Shown here: piece after piece, positions 8,848 through 17,643 of the stretch
How positions within the stretch are numbered: the first letter of the stretch is position 1
How the letters are laid out: each line of letters starts with the position of its first letter
Assembly (NCBI GenBank): GCA_028289325.1
Contig: JANQQN010000136.1
Location: 1-55,340, forward strand
Source: Myxococcota bacterium
GTDB lineage: Bacteria > Myxococcota > Kuafuiibacteriia > Kuafuiibacteriales > Kuafuiibacteriaceae
Length of the DNA: 55,340 nt
Direction: 5' to 3'
Position numbers and translations under genes: made by a program
The notes under the pieces: generated by a model
Seen by the model: only the letters and a program-made list of their open reading frames with translations
The model's database searches: none
Told to the model about the DNA's origin: nothing

Positions 8848-8966
8848 CCTTCGTGACCGTCGCGCGGTCGCCGCTGGTCCTCGTATTCGTCCTCGCGGTA
8901 CCGCCTCATCCTGGGACGAGCACGTGCAATCTATCTTGCGACATCCTTCCCGCTCAACGTCGGTGA
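8844..8966 (+). CDS. Possible 40-residue secreted peptide coupled to the lipoprotein
   Basis: A short frame whose ATG overlaps the stop of the upstream lipoprotein (ATGA). It encodes a hydrophobic N-terminus (SPLVLVFVLAVPP) and then two cysteines in C-N-L-S-C. It looks like a mini-lipoprotein or signal-peptide-bearing peptide. It is below normal gene-calling length and could be chance. Coupling by overlap plus a plausible export signal is the only support. Confidence 0.3.
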   Translation: MTFVTVARSPLVLVFVLAVPPHPGTSTCNLSCDILPAQRR

Positions 8967-9406
8967 TCCGTACCCGGTAGAAAAAAGTCGACGCGCGCGA
9001 TCCAGAGCCCCCACCACGGGCACGGTCGACGAACGATCACCCGGGCGCGATCGCGTGGCGGGCCTTCGGCGCCCCGCCCGGAGGGGGCGAACCTTTGTAC
9101 GTCCGGCCGCCGGCGGTCGCGGCGCATGCCGAACACTGCACGAGAGTGTCGCCCCCAGGCTGCAGTCCGGCCCGCGCCGCCGCCGGTCGGTCCGTCGAGC
9201 GGCCGGTCATCGCGCCTCGCGCAGGCGCGATACCGCGTCCTCGACGCCGTTCACGGTTAACGAGAGGCCCGCCAACATCGAGTTGCGGGCAATGTGGGGG
9301 GCCGATGTCCAACCGTGGCCCGGATCGTGTACGCTTTTTTTTGTGACGCGGAACCGAACGGAAGATCGAATGGTCCCCCCGTACGTTCAGCTTTTGGGAG
9401 ATGCCG
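8967..9406 (+). other. 440-bp region without a convincing gene
   Basis: The stretch lies between the lipoprotein/mini-peptide and the VWA gene. It holds a run of eight T near 9335-9342 but no strong hairpin before it and no clear -35/-10 pair. Short frames on both strands lack a good start or familiar composition. It probably carries the promoter and 5' leader of the VWA gene. Confidence 0.5.
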
Positions 9407-10813
9407 ATGCGTAAAACTGTCGCCCTGTTCGCCCTCGCCTTTTCGCTCCTGGTCACCGCGGTGCTGGTGGTCATGTCGCCAGCGCCGCCGGATCCCGTGC
9501 CTGCGACTCCGACGCTGACAGTGGCCATCAGCGCGTCACCGAGCCCATCGGTATCGTTCGGCGATGTCGTCAAGGTGCGAGGGCATCTGTCGAACGGCTA
9601 CCTCCCCGCCGATCACGCCGGCGAAATCTCCGCGCTGTTCGACCTGCAGGCCATTCGGAGCCCCCGCGGGCCGCGACCGGACACCGCGGTCGCCCTCGTG
9701 GTCGACCGTTCGGGCTCGATGGCCGGGGAGAAGATTCGACAGGCCCGCCGGGCGGCGAAAATGCTGGTCAGCCGCCTCGGCGCCCGCGACCAGATCGCGA
9801 TCATCACCTATTCGAGCGACTACGCCGTCGACCTTCCGCTGACCCGGGTCGAAGGCCACCGCAACCGCATCAACCGGGTCATCGATGAGATTCTGGACGG
9901 CGGCGGCACCAACCTCAGCGGTGGGCTTCAGGCGGGCCTGCGCGCGTTGGCTCCCGCCGAGGCGCAGATCGCGCGCCGGCTCATCATTCTGTCCGACGGC
10001 AACGCGAACCAGGGCATCACGGATCCGACGGCCATTGCAGAGATCGCCGCCGACGCCCGGCGTGCCGGCGTCACCATCTCCACCTTGGGGGTCGGGGTGG
10101 ACTTCAACGAGGACCTGATGACCTTGGTCGCCCAGAGCGCGGGCGGCGGTTACTACTACGCCCGCAGTGGCGCTGCCATCGCCCAGGCCTTCGAAAAGGA
10201 GCTCGCGGGCCTCAAGGCCCTCGCGGCTCGACATGTCGAGCTCAGCCTCGAGCTTCCGCCGGGGCTCCGCATCGCCGAGGTGTTCGGCTACCGCACCGAG
10301 ATCCGAGGCGGGCGGACGGTGATCCCCGTCGGGGACATGGCCAGCGGCGACCGACGCCGGGTGATGCTCACCTTGAAGGTCGACGGCGTCGACGCGGGTA
10401 CGGCAGCCACTCTCGGCGTGCTCATCGGCCACCGAAGCGCGAACGGCTTGGACCCCCACGAACACCAAGCGCGGCTCACCGCGGTCGGCACGACCGATGC
10501 AGCCAAGGTTGCGCTCGGTGCGTCCCGGGTGGTCGAAGAGGCGTTCGCGAGCGCGCGGGCGGCGCGGGTTCGGGAACAAGCCGCGGCCAGCTATTCCAGT
10601 GGCGACCGTAAAAAGGCGGTCCGATCGCTGCGGAACATCATCGCTCGCACCAAGCGAGCCAACAAACAGCTGAACAGTCCCGCGCTCAACGTCCAGGTCC
10701 GCGAGATGCAGAAGACCCTCGATCAGCTGACCAGCTACCGCTACGACTCGGCCGACGGCAAAGACCTCATCAAGCGCGAGAAGCTGCGAGCCCGCCAGGT
10801 CTTCACGTACTGA
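9407..10813 (+). CDS. VWA-domain (von Willebrand factor A) exported protein
   Basis: A 468-residue protein with an N-terminal hydrophobic signal/anchor (residues about 5-23), a beta-rich region, then a VWA domain at about 93-270. The metal-ion-dependent adhesion site is complete: D100-R-S-G-S, T168 in GGGTNLSGG, and D197 in LSDGNANQG. After the VWA comes a beta-sandwich part and a helical, charged C-terminus. GGGAG at 9396-9400 is correctly spaced for the second ATG (9407), not the first (9401). VWA proteins of this kind often bind partner proteins at the envelope. No partner is obvious beyond the next gene, 11 nt downstream, which is probably co-transcribed. Confidence 0.85.
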   Translation: MRKTVALFALAFSLLVTAVLVVMSPAPPDPVPATPTLTVAISASPSPSVSFGDVVKVRGHLSNGYLPADHAGEISALFDLQAIRSPRGPRPDTAVALVVDRSGSMAGEKIRQARRAAKMLVSRLGARDQIAIITYSSDYAVDLPLTRVEGHRNRINRVIDEILDGGGTNLSGGLQAGLRALAPAEAQIARRLIILSDGNANQGITDPTAIAEIAADARRAGVTISTLGVGVDFNEDLMTLVAQSAGGGYYYARSGAAIAQAFEKELAGLKALAARHVELSLELPPGLRIAEVFGYRTEIRGGRTVIPVGDMASGDRRRVMLTLKVDGVDAGTAATLGVLIGHRSANGLDPHEHQARLTAVGTTDAAKVALGASRVVEEAFASARAARVREQAAASYSSGDRKKAVRSLRNIIARTKRANKQLNSPALNVQVREMQKTLDQLTSYRYDSADGKDLIKREKLRARQVFTY

Positions 10814-10824
10814 CGCCGCTGATC

Positions 10825-12018
10825 GTGGATGCCAGCCAACAGCCTCGGCGCGCCCTCAAGCCCGCCAACCGCGTACAGCGCGCACTCGTGGTGCGCGGCG
10901 ACCACGAAGCGTTTCATCGGACGGTGGCCCGGGCCACCGCCGGTGGCGCCGCGGGGGCGCTGATCGCGTCGCTGGCGGCCACCTTTGTCGGCGGGTCGCT
11001 GGTGGCCACCCCCATCTTTTTTACGATGGCCGTGGCCACCGGCGCGCTGGCCACCGTGGCCGCCCGCGGCAAGCGATGGCTCAGAGCGTTGGGCGGCGGC
11101 GTCTTCGGCGCCGGGGGCGGAGCGTTGTTCGCGCTCGCGATGCCGTGGCCGGCCTTCGCCGCCGCGCTGCTGGGGGCGTCTACGGTGCCTGTCCTCGCCC
11201 CTCGGTCGCCGTGGCGCGGCCGCTTGGCGACGGGGCTCGTGGCCAGTGTTCTCGCCGCGGCCGGCCTGTTCGTGGGACAAGTGCTGCTCGGCTGGGACTT
11301 TCTGACCACGTGGTTGCCGGCCCCCCTCGCGGCGGCGAGCGCCGGCGCGGCCACGGGGCTGTTCTTTGGGCTGGCGTCGGCGCCGAGACATCTCGCGCCC
11401 CCGCTGGATCCCGTCGAGCGCGCGTTCAAGGCCGCTTCGATCCCCAAAGACGTCGAGGTCTACTCCATCCTCGAGCGAGCCCTGAGAAGTTATCAGGCGC
11501 TCCAACAGGAGCTCGCCCAGCGCGAAGACGAAGCGGCGGTTCGCTCGTTAGGCGCTCGGAGCAGTCAAGCCGTCTTGCGGATCCTGGACATCGCGCAGCA
11601 GTGCCAGCAGGTCGACCGAGACCTCGCGTCGATGTCCGCGTTTCAGCTCGACGCCCGCATCGCCGACCTCGACCGAAAGATGGCCTCGGCGCGCGACCCT
11701 TCGGCCCAAGCCACTTACCGCGACGCCATGGATAGCTTGCGCGCGCAAAAAGAAGCGTTCGATCGCATCAGTCTCGGTCGCGAGCGCATCGTGGCTCGCC
11801 TCCACAAGAACGTCGCGATTCTCGAGAAGCTGCAGCTGTCGCTCATTCATCTGCGAAACTCCCAAGCCGAGCGCATCAGCGGCGAGGCCTCACCGGTCAT
11901 CGAGACCCTCGAAGAGCTGGGCCGCGAGCTCGACGCCACCGCGACCGCGGTGGGCGAGGTCTTCGGCGGCCCCGACCATCCCCATCAACTCGGCCCCGGC
12001 CGCGACCCGGGGGCCTAG
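10825..12018 (+). CDS. Multi-pass membrane protein with C-terminal coiled coil
   Basis: A 397-residue protein that I do not recognise. Residues about 30-190 contain four to six alanine/glycine-rich membrane helices. Residues about 205-370 are charged, helix-forming heptad-like sequence (ALQQELAQRED, LDRKMASARD, LHKNVAILEKL), so a coiled coil on one side of the membrane is likely. The start is a GTG just 11 nt after the VWA gene, with no strong ribosome site, suggesting translation coupled to the VWA gene. A role with the VWA protein is inferred from position only. Confidence 0.75.
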   Translation: MDASQQPRRALKPANRVQRALVVRGDHEAFHRTVARATAGGAAGALIASLAATFVGGSLVATPIFFTMAVATGALATVAARGKRWLRALGGGVFGAGGGALFALAMPWPAFAAALLGASTVPVLAPRSPWRGRLATGLVASVLAAAGLFVGQVLLGWDFLTTWLPAPLAAASAGAATGLFFGLASAPRHLAPPLDPVERAFKAASIPKDVEVYSILERALRSYQALQQELAQREDEAAVRSLGARSSQAVLRILDIAQQCQQVDRDLASMSAFQLDARIADLDRKMASARDPSAQATYRDAMDSLRAQKEAFDRISLGRERIVARLHKNVAILEKLQLSLIHLRNSQAERISGEASPVIETLEELGRELDATATAVGEVFGGPDHPHQLGPGRDPGA

Positions 12019-12051
12019 GGAGACCGACCTCCTAGACTCCCTGTTTTCACT

Positions 12052-12208
12052 GACCGGTGATGAACAGACGCGTTCAGGAGGCTCCCTGTGATTTCAGAAA
12101 GATAGGTGTTCACTCGTAGGAGAGAGTGAGCATGGAAGCGACAGAATAGATCCCTAAGAAACCTCCTCGTCTCCCAGTTCCCACGACCGGCGATGAACGC
12201 ACGCGTTC
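12052..12208. repeat. Pair of 24-bp direct repeats
   Basis: Two copies at 12052-12075 and 12185-12208, 133 bp apart start to start, share 21 of 24 bases (GACCGG-GATGAAC--ACGCGTTC). Each is preceded by a similar pyrimidine stretch. They lie in the 244-bp gap before the SGNH-like gene. They could be regulator sites or the flanks of a small duplication. Confidence 0.6.
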
Positions 12209-12262
12209 TGCGCCCTCCCCGAGTTTGATTTGGCCGCGCGCCTGCGCGACAAATGATCCGGG

Positions 12263-13426
12263 ATGGTGAAGATTCTCCAGATCGTCGCCGTCTTGTTCGG
12301 CTTGATCCTTGTCGCGGCGGCGCTGGTATTGGCGGCCCCGTACTCGGTGCCTGACCCCCGCTCGGTCGATTGGAAAGCCCAGCTCGGAGGGCCCATCGAT
12401 TCGGTCCGGGTGTTCTGGGTCGGCAACGGCCTTCTGACCCACAAAGACGCCACCGTCGATAGCGCCGAAGACGTCATCGGCATGATCGAAGCGTTCGCGA
12501 AGACCGCGAGCCTGACGTACGCCGCCACCGAGCATACCCGTCGCGACGCCCCGCTTTCCGCGCTGTGGCGCGGCGCCGCTCATGCCGACGACCGACCGGC
12601 GCCCGGGATCGTCGACCGTCGGCTCGCTTTCGAGTCCAACAGCGGCGCGTATGACGCGTTGGTCATGACGGAAGGGGTCCCTATCGACCGGATGATCACC
12701 TCCGAAGAGTTCTCCGCGTTTTACGCCCAGCTGTTCTACTGCGCGCTCATCCGCAACAATCCGAACGCTCGCGTCTACCTGTACGAGACGTGGAGCAGCT
12801 TTCAGGCCGGGGCCCGCGACCGCGGGTATGGGCCTCGCGCGCGGTGGAACTGGCGGCAGCGGCTGTCCGATGACCGCGTCCACTGGGAGCGCCTCGCCGA
12901 CCTCGCGGGGACGGGCCGAGTGCCCGCCCCCGACCTCGTAGCTCGACTCAACCGGTTGTTGACCGGCGACGATGGCCAGGGGTGCGAGCCCAAGGGTCCG
13001 GTGTTCCTGATTCCGGGGGCCACGGTTTTCGCCGAGCTCCACGACGTGCTGAACGATTCCACCCAGGCCGGCGCTTATCGATTGCCTGATGGCCGCCCCC
13101 TTCGTCCCAAACACCTGTTCCAGAATCCGCGTGCGAAGTGGCCGGCCGCTTGGCCATTGCCGACCCGCCAACCGCTGCCCGACAACGAGGCCGAGATCCT
13201 CGAGCGCTTACCGCTGCTCGTTCCCGAACAGAAACCCGACGACCTTCACCCGAGCCAGGTGGGCAACTACCTCGCCGCCCTCACCCACTTCGCCGTGATC
13301 TTTCGGCGGTCGCCGGTCGGCTTGCCCGCGGTGCAGGGCGTCGGTTCCGACCTCGCTCGACGTCTACAGAAGTTGGTATGGCGGGTGGTGACCCGCGAAC
13401 CCCGGACCGGCGTCCGCCCGCCGTAG
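12263..13426 (+). CDS. Membrane-anchored SGNH/GDSL-hydrolase-like protein lacking the usual nucleophile
   Basis: A 387-residue protein: a hydrophobic N-terminal anchor (residues 4-25), then an SGNH-like fold. Block I, where these enzymes carry G-N-S, here reads VGNGLLTHKD (residues 53-62), so the serine is glycine. The C-terminal block is intact: DDLHPSQVGNYL (from residue 326) followed by the typical F-x-x-SPVGL stretch. The Asp/His pair is therefore present but the classical nucleophile is not. Either another residue serves or the protein is a non-catalytic binding relative. It stands alone between the direct-repeat region and a convergent kinase gene. Confidence 0.7.
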   Translation: MVKILQIVAVLFGLILVAAALVLAAPYSVPDPRSVDWKAQLGGPIDSVRVFWVGNGLLTHKDATVDSAEDVIGMIEAFAKTASLTYAATEHTRRDAPLSALWRGAAHADDRPAPGIVDRRLAFESNSGAYDALVMTEGVPIDRMITSEEFSAFYAQLFYCALIRNNPNARVYLYETWSSFQAGARDRGYGPRARWNWRQRLSDDRVHWERLADLAGTGRVPAPDLVARLNRLLTGDDGQGCEPKGPVFLIPGATVFAELHDVLNDSTQAGAYRLPDGRPLRPKHLFQNPRAKWPAAWPLPTRQPLPDNEAEILERLPLLVPEQKPDDLHPSQVGNYLAALTHFAVIFRRSPVGLPAVQGVGSDLARRLQKLVWRVVTREPRTGVRPP

Positions 13427-13444
13427 GGACCAGCGTCGGCGCTA

Positions 13445-14617
13445 TTACCTTCGGCGGATGCCGGTTTCGACGGTGACGGCGCCGCTCGAAGACCCGCGTC
13501 GTCCACGGGGCGCAGGAGGAACGAACGGCTCGGTGACCGGCACCGAGCGCACCACCGTCGGTGCGGTCATCGCAGACTCGATGGCTGTCGCCGCCATCGC
13601 ACTGGCCATCCGATCCGCAGTGCTGGTGGAGCCTCGCCCCAACCGCTTGAAGACCTCGTGACGGTCGGCGAACACCGAACGAACGAGCGCCCCGACGTCG
13701 TCCTCAGACCACTTGTGCTGTCCGATCGCACCATCGAAGACCGACCGGACCGCGCTCGCCGACGTCGGCCGTTGCGCGGGATCCTTGGCCAACATGGCGA
13801 CAAACAGGGGATCCAGGGCCGCCGGAAGCTCGGTCCGCACGTCCCTCGGGCGCGGCGCGGGATCTTTGAGGATGGACTTGAGCATGACCGCCATACCGCC
13901 CCGCGTCACGAGCCGACGGCCGGTGAGCATCTCGAACATCACTGTCGCCCAAGCGTACAGATCGCTGCGGCGATCGACGCGGCGGCCCCGGGCCTGTTCG
14001 GGCGACATGTACATCGGCGTTCCGCCGATCTGGCCCAGCATCGTCTGAAACGCCCCCAAACAGGCACGAACCATCCCGAAATCGATGATTCGAGTCACTC
14101 CGTCGAAACCGACCAACACATTCGACGGGGTCAGATCGCGATGCACGAGGCCCAGCGGTTCCCCGTCGTGTCCCGTTCGCTCGTGGGCGTAGTCGAGCCC
14201 GCGCAGAACGTCGTCATTGATCCGCCACAATAGCCCGAGGGGCATTGAGGCTCCCTGGGCGGTCAGCCGCTCGGCCAGGGCCGATAGGCTCACCCCCTGC
14301 ACCAGCTCCATATCCAGGAATAGCTGGCCGGCCTCCAGACCGGCACGCTTCACCCCCGCGATGTTCCGGTGTCGCAGCAAAACCGCGACTTCCGCTTCCC
14401 GACGAAACCGTCCCTGCACTGCGTCATCATCGGCGGTATACGGATGGATCACCTTGAGCGCACACCAGCTACCGTCGCCGCGTTCGGCCATCCATACTGC
14501 GGCCATGCCACCGACACCGAGCAAGGCTACGGGTCGATAACCAGGGATCTTGGGCGGCGCGTGTGTGGACACCGCGGAGGGTACGGGCGCCGCGCCCGAT
14601 GGTTTCGGTCCGCCCAT
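13445..14617 (-). CDS. Soluble Hanks-type Ser/Thr protein kinase
   Basis: A 390-residue kinase. The catalytic domain (about 26-300) has the glycine loop LLGVGGMAAV, the ATP lysine K55 (ALKVIH), HRDLTPSN at 159-166, IDFG with the metal-binding Asp at 179, and the MSPEQARG P+1 region. All key residues are present, so it should be active. No transmembrane helix is seen. The tail is Ser/Thr/Ala/Pro-rich with a basic end, a possible autophosphorylation region. It begins 19 nt after the large surface lipoprotein gene, so the two are probably co-transcribed. It converges on the SGNH-like gene. Confidence 0.9.
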   Translation of the reverse strand: MGGPKPSGAAPVPSAVSTHAPPKIPGYRPVALLGVGGMAAVWMAERGDGSWCALKVIHPYTADDDAVQGRFRREAEVAVLLRHRNIAGVKRAGLEAGQLFLDMELVQGVSLSALAERLTAQGASMPLGLLWRINDDVLRGLDYAHERTGHDGEPLGLVHRDLTPSNVLVGFDGVTRIIDFGMVRACLGAFQTMLGQIGGTPMYMSPEQARGRRVDRRSDLYAWATVMFEMLTGRRLVTRGGMAVMLKSILKDPAPRPRDVRTELPAALDPLFVAMLAKDPAQRPTSASAVRSVFDGAIGQHKWSEDDVGALVRSVFADRHEVFKRLGRGSTSTADRMASAMAATAIESAMTAPTVVRSVPVTEPFVPPAPRGRRGSSSGAVTVETGIRRR

Positions 14618-14636
14618 CGTTGCCTACAACCGCTGA

Positions 14637-16997
14637 TTACTGCCCTGTGTTCCGGACGACGATCACACTGTTGCTGATCTCACGCCCGTCAGCACACCGG
14701 CCTTCCTTGCACAACGAGAACCGGTAGTTGCCGGAGTGGTCTTCGATGCCGGCGCCGAACGACTGCGTCGTGCCCACCTCACCGTAGCGAAAGACGATCG
14801 CCCCACTGTCGGTCAGACCGACGCGGACCTGGTTGAAGGTGTCGGCGTCGCCCTTGATGGTCGCGTCGCTAAAATCGATCCAAAAGATGGCCCCGAGCTC
14901 GGCATTCGAGTCTTCCCACGTCGATGGCCATCGGTCCGGCGGCCATTCCGCGTCGACGCCCAAAGCGGCGACCACCGCGTTGGGCGGCGAGGGCCCCAGC
15001 GGCTGCCGCGGCTCCGCCGCCGCCCCTCCCTCCAGCGCCCGGAACGACAAGAAGCCGTTCGCGTGGATCGCAACCGCGACGTACGTTCGGCCATAGAAGA
15101 GAAACGGGAAAGGCAACTCGACGACGGCAAAGCCTTCGTCGCTTTGGGAGACGGGTTGGTTCTCCGCGTAGGGCAGCAATGGCCGGGAGACCGCGACGTC
15201 AGGAAGGGGGTCCCACATCGGCGTCGAGATGGACTCCCCTTCGTACTCGTACGCCGACTCGAACTCGCAAAATGCACTGCACCCGTCGCCGAAACGCGTG
15301 TTGCCGTCGTCGCACTCCTCCCCGAACAGAGTCACGCCGTCTCCGCACTGCGGGGGCTCGACCGCAACCGCCAGCCGATACGGAAAGAAGCCCGTGTCCG
15401 ACACCTCGCGCACCACGACGTAATACGTACCGCTCGGCAACAGTGTCTTGGTGATCGCGGGACACCGGCCCGTGTTGTCCGGCTGTTGGTCGACGATCAG
15501 CCCGTCTTCATTCCATAGCTCGACAACGAAGGAGGTATCGCATTCCGACCGGTCGAGGAATCGGACCCCGATCGACTCGTTGTCTTCGATGTCCACTACG
15601 TACCAGTCTTCGTCGACGCCCAACCCTGGCAGGCTACCTTGCACCGCCTCGTTGGAGATGCGCGTCGCGGTCAGCCGTTGATCGTTGGGCTCGGCCTCGT
15701 CCGTCACCGCCCACACCCGGGCTCGGCGTCGGTCCACGCCTCCCGGCGCGTCAACCTTCAGCTCCGCGACCACCGTCTCCGCCTCGAACAACGACACCTC
15801 GTAGGTATCGGTAGGCCGAAAGTCTTCTTGCACCAGCTCTCCGTCGAGGAACAGAGAGGTCGACGCATTGTTGGGGCCGGCCGTCCACTGAAAGACATGG
15901 GCCGCGGTCGTCACCGGGGTCACGACCGAAGGCGTGACCTCGAAGCTGGTGATCTCGGCCACCGGGGGCCGCGGGAAGACGGTCACCTGGACCGATTCGG
16001 TGTCCGAGTCGGTGCCCAAGGACGCGACGAGCACGTAGCGAGCGAAGGCCTGCGGATCGACGATCAACGCTCCGCTCCGCACGTATTCGGGGTCCGTGCT
16101 CGCGTACATCAGCGAGCCGTTGACGACCGGAGCTCGAATCTCGACCCGATTCGCCCCGCTGGTCGTCCACGTCACCAGCGCGCCGTCACCCGCGTCGACG
16201 GCGGTAGGCTCCAGGTTGAAGGTAACAACCTGCGGTCCATTGGGGTTCCGGACGGTGACGGTCACCGTATCCGTGTCGGTATCGCCCTGCGACCCGGACG
16301 CGGTCAGGGTGAAGGTGGTCGTCTGTTCGACCGCCTCAACCTCGTAAGACGTTCCTTGCACGACCACGGTCACCCCATCCTCGTCGGCGATGCTGACCGT
16401 TCCCGTTCCGTTGCGGACCGACCAGGCCAAGGTGGTGCTGTCGCCGGGGTCGACGACGGATGGGGTGGCGGTGAAGGATTCTATCGCCACCGAGGTCGGG
16501 GATTCGACATCGACATCGCGGGACTCGATCGCCGGCGCGCCCCCGTCTCCGAACGCGATGAGGGTGATCGTGACGTCTTCGGGGAGGGCGGGGGACACGA
16601 AAATGTCCGAGAACGAGTCTTGGGAGGTGGCGAACCACTCGACCCCGCCGTCGGCGCGACGACGGATCTCGACCCGCACCGACTGGGCGTTGGCGACCGA
16701 GTACCCGATCTGGACGGACTGACCCGCGCTCACCGACCCCGGCGCAACGCTGAAGGCCAGGATCAACGCCGGACCGTCGGCCGGTGGCCCGCACAGACCG
16801 TCGTCGCCGCAGACCTCATCGGCCAGACAATCTCGATCGATGGTGCACGCCTTGATGCATCGACCGTCCAGGCTGCGGGAGCCGGCCGGACACGAAGGCG
16901 CAGAGTCCGAGCAGCCCACGGCGGCGATAAGGACGATCCAACGCGCGACGGCCGCGGCGCGGGCCGACGGGGCTACGGCGCGAGCGGGGCGGGGCAT
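14637..16997 (-). CDS. Multi-domain cell-surface lipoprotein (Ig-like repeats, PPC-like domain, myxococcal disulfide repeat)
   Basis: A 786-residue lipoprotein with lipobox AVGC (Cys29). A small cysteine-rich segment (CTIDRDCLADEVCGDDGLC) follows, then three to four Ig-like/PKD-like beta modules of about 95 residues, each opening with a variant of FSVAPGSV/FTATPSVVDPGD. Next is a PPC-like domain (DEDWYVVDIED... LPSGTYYVVVRE). Then comes a repeat of the CGDGV...GEECDDGN...GDGCS-C type that is characteristic of myxobacterial exported proteins. The last roughly 200 residues form a beta domain with LPFPFLFYGRTY...HANGFLSF, seen in NIDO-like secreted domains. No protease motif is seen, so a binding or structural role is likely. 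It lies upstream of a kinase gene. Confidence 0.85.
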   Translation of the reverse strand: MPRPARAVAPSARAAAVARWIVLIAAVGCSDSAPSCPAGSRSLDGRCIKACTIDRDCLADEVCGDDGLCGPPADGPALILAFSVAPGSVSAGQSVQIGYSVANAQSVRVEIRRRADGGVEWFATSQDSFSDIFVSPALPEDVTITLIAFGDGGAPAIESRDVDVESPTSVAIESFTATPSVVDPGDSTTLAWSVRNGTGTVSIADEDGVTVVVQGTSYEVEAVEQTTTFTLTASGSQGDTDTDTVTVTVRNPNGPQVVTFNLEPTAVDAGDGALVTWTTSGANRVEIRAPVVNGSLMYASTDPEYVRSGALIVDPQAFARYVLVASLGTDSDTESVQVTVFPRPPVAEITSFEVTPSVVTPVTTAAHVFQWTAGPNNASTSLFLDGELVQEDFRPTDTYEVSLFEAETVVAELKVDAPGGVDRRRARVWAVTDEAEPNDQRLTATRISNEAVQGSLPGLGVDEDWYVVDIEDNESIGVRFLDRSECDTSFVVELWNEDGLIVDQQPDNTGRCPAITKTLLPSGTYYVVVREVSDTGFFPYRLAVAVEPPQCGDGVTLFGEECDDGNTRFGDGCSAFCEFESAYEYEGESISTPMWDPLPDVAVSRPLLPYAENQPVSQSDEGFAVVELPFPFLFYGRTYVAVAIHANGFLSFRALEGGAAAEPRQPLGPSPPNAVVAALGVDAEWPPDRWPSTWEDSNAELGAIFWIDFSDATIKGDADTFNQVRVGLTDSGAIVFRYGEVGTTQSFGAGIEDHSGNYRFSLCKEGRCADGREISNSVIVVRNTGQ

Positions 16998-17063
16998 ACG
17001 AAGAGTCTACCTCGCCCCGTTCCCTTTGGGCTCGAAATCCTTAGGACATCAAACCGTTTGAAA

Positions 17064-17082
17064 CGGCCCTGATTTCGGGCCG
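17064..17082 (-). terminator. Possible intrinsic terminator
   Basis: Read on the minus strand, CGGCCC and GGGCCG pair around a 7-base loop and are followed directly by TTT, just after the stop of the small secreted protein gene. The T tract is short, so termination efficiency is uncertain. Confidence 0.4.
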
Positions 17083-17091
17083 CTGCGCGCG

Positions 17092-17535
17092 CTAGCGCGA
17101 AGGCAGCGCACGCGCGATCAGGTCGCGCAGCTGGGGGTCGTCGCGGCCGCGCCGGGCGCCGTCACAAACGTCTTTAGGGCGCTTCGCGCCCATGAAGTAC
17201 TGCATGAACCTCTGGCATCCCCGAGGGTCGAGCTTGGCGAGGGTCACCGCACCGATGAGGGCCGCCTCGACCCGGGCCGCTCGCCGCTTGCCCTGGGCCT
17301 CGATGCGACACGCGGGGGCGAATGTCTCCAGCCACGCTTGGGCCACCAGCTCTTGCTCATCGAGGTTGGTGGGGATGGTCCCGTCGGGGCCGGCTTTTCG
17401 GTTCTGGGTCAGGTAGCTGCGCACCGCCTGCGCCCACTTGGTCTTGCACTCGATGACGCTGCGGGCTTCGGCGACGGACGCGAGGCCTGGGTTCATCAGA
17501 AACGATGCGACGAACAGAGCGGCGGCGAAACGCAT
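17092..17535 (-). CDS. Small secreted protein, unknown function
   Basis: A 147-residue protein with a signal peptide (cleavage near AEA, residue 24) and four cysteines in the mature part (C30, C76 and two near the C-terminus), all in a helical, Ala/Arg-rich context. Periplasmic location with two disulfides is plausible. I do not recognise a family. The gene stands alone, followed by a weak terminator-like hairpin. Confidence 0.65.
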   Translation of the reverse strand: MRFAAALFVASFLMNPGLASVAEARSVIECKTKWAQAVRSYLTQNRKAGPDGTIPTNLDEQELVAQAWLETFAPACRIEAQGKRRAARVEAALIGAVTLAKLDPRGCQRFMQYFMGAKRPKDVCDGARRGRDDPQLRDLIARALPSR

Positions 17536-17643
17536 GGGCCATGGTTATCGGGCCTGGTCGCCAAACTCAAACCCGAAGCTTCGCCGACGACAGTCTTCGA
17601 TACGCCGGGCGAACACGCCCCCGGTCGCGGATGGAGATCGACT

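Noticed and set aside
9037..9210. Small minus-strand frame of about 57 codons with a C-x-x-C pair
   Set aside because: It has a GAGG near its ATG but no other sign of coding and lies between two plus-strand genes. Kept out for lack of support.
15639..17072. Long plus-strand frame (477 codons)
   Set aside because: Antisense to the surface lipoprotein with recognisable domains. The product is Arg/Gly/Asp-rich without any known motif.
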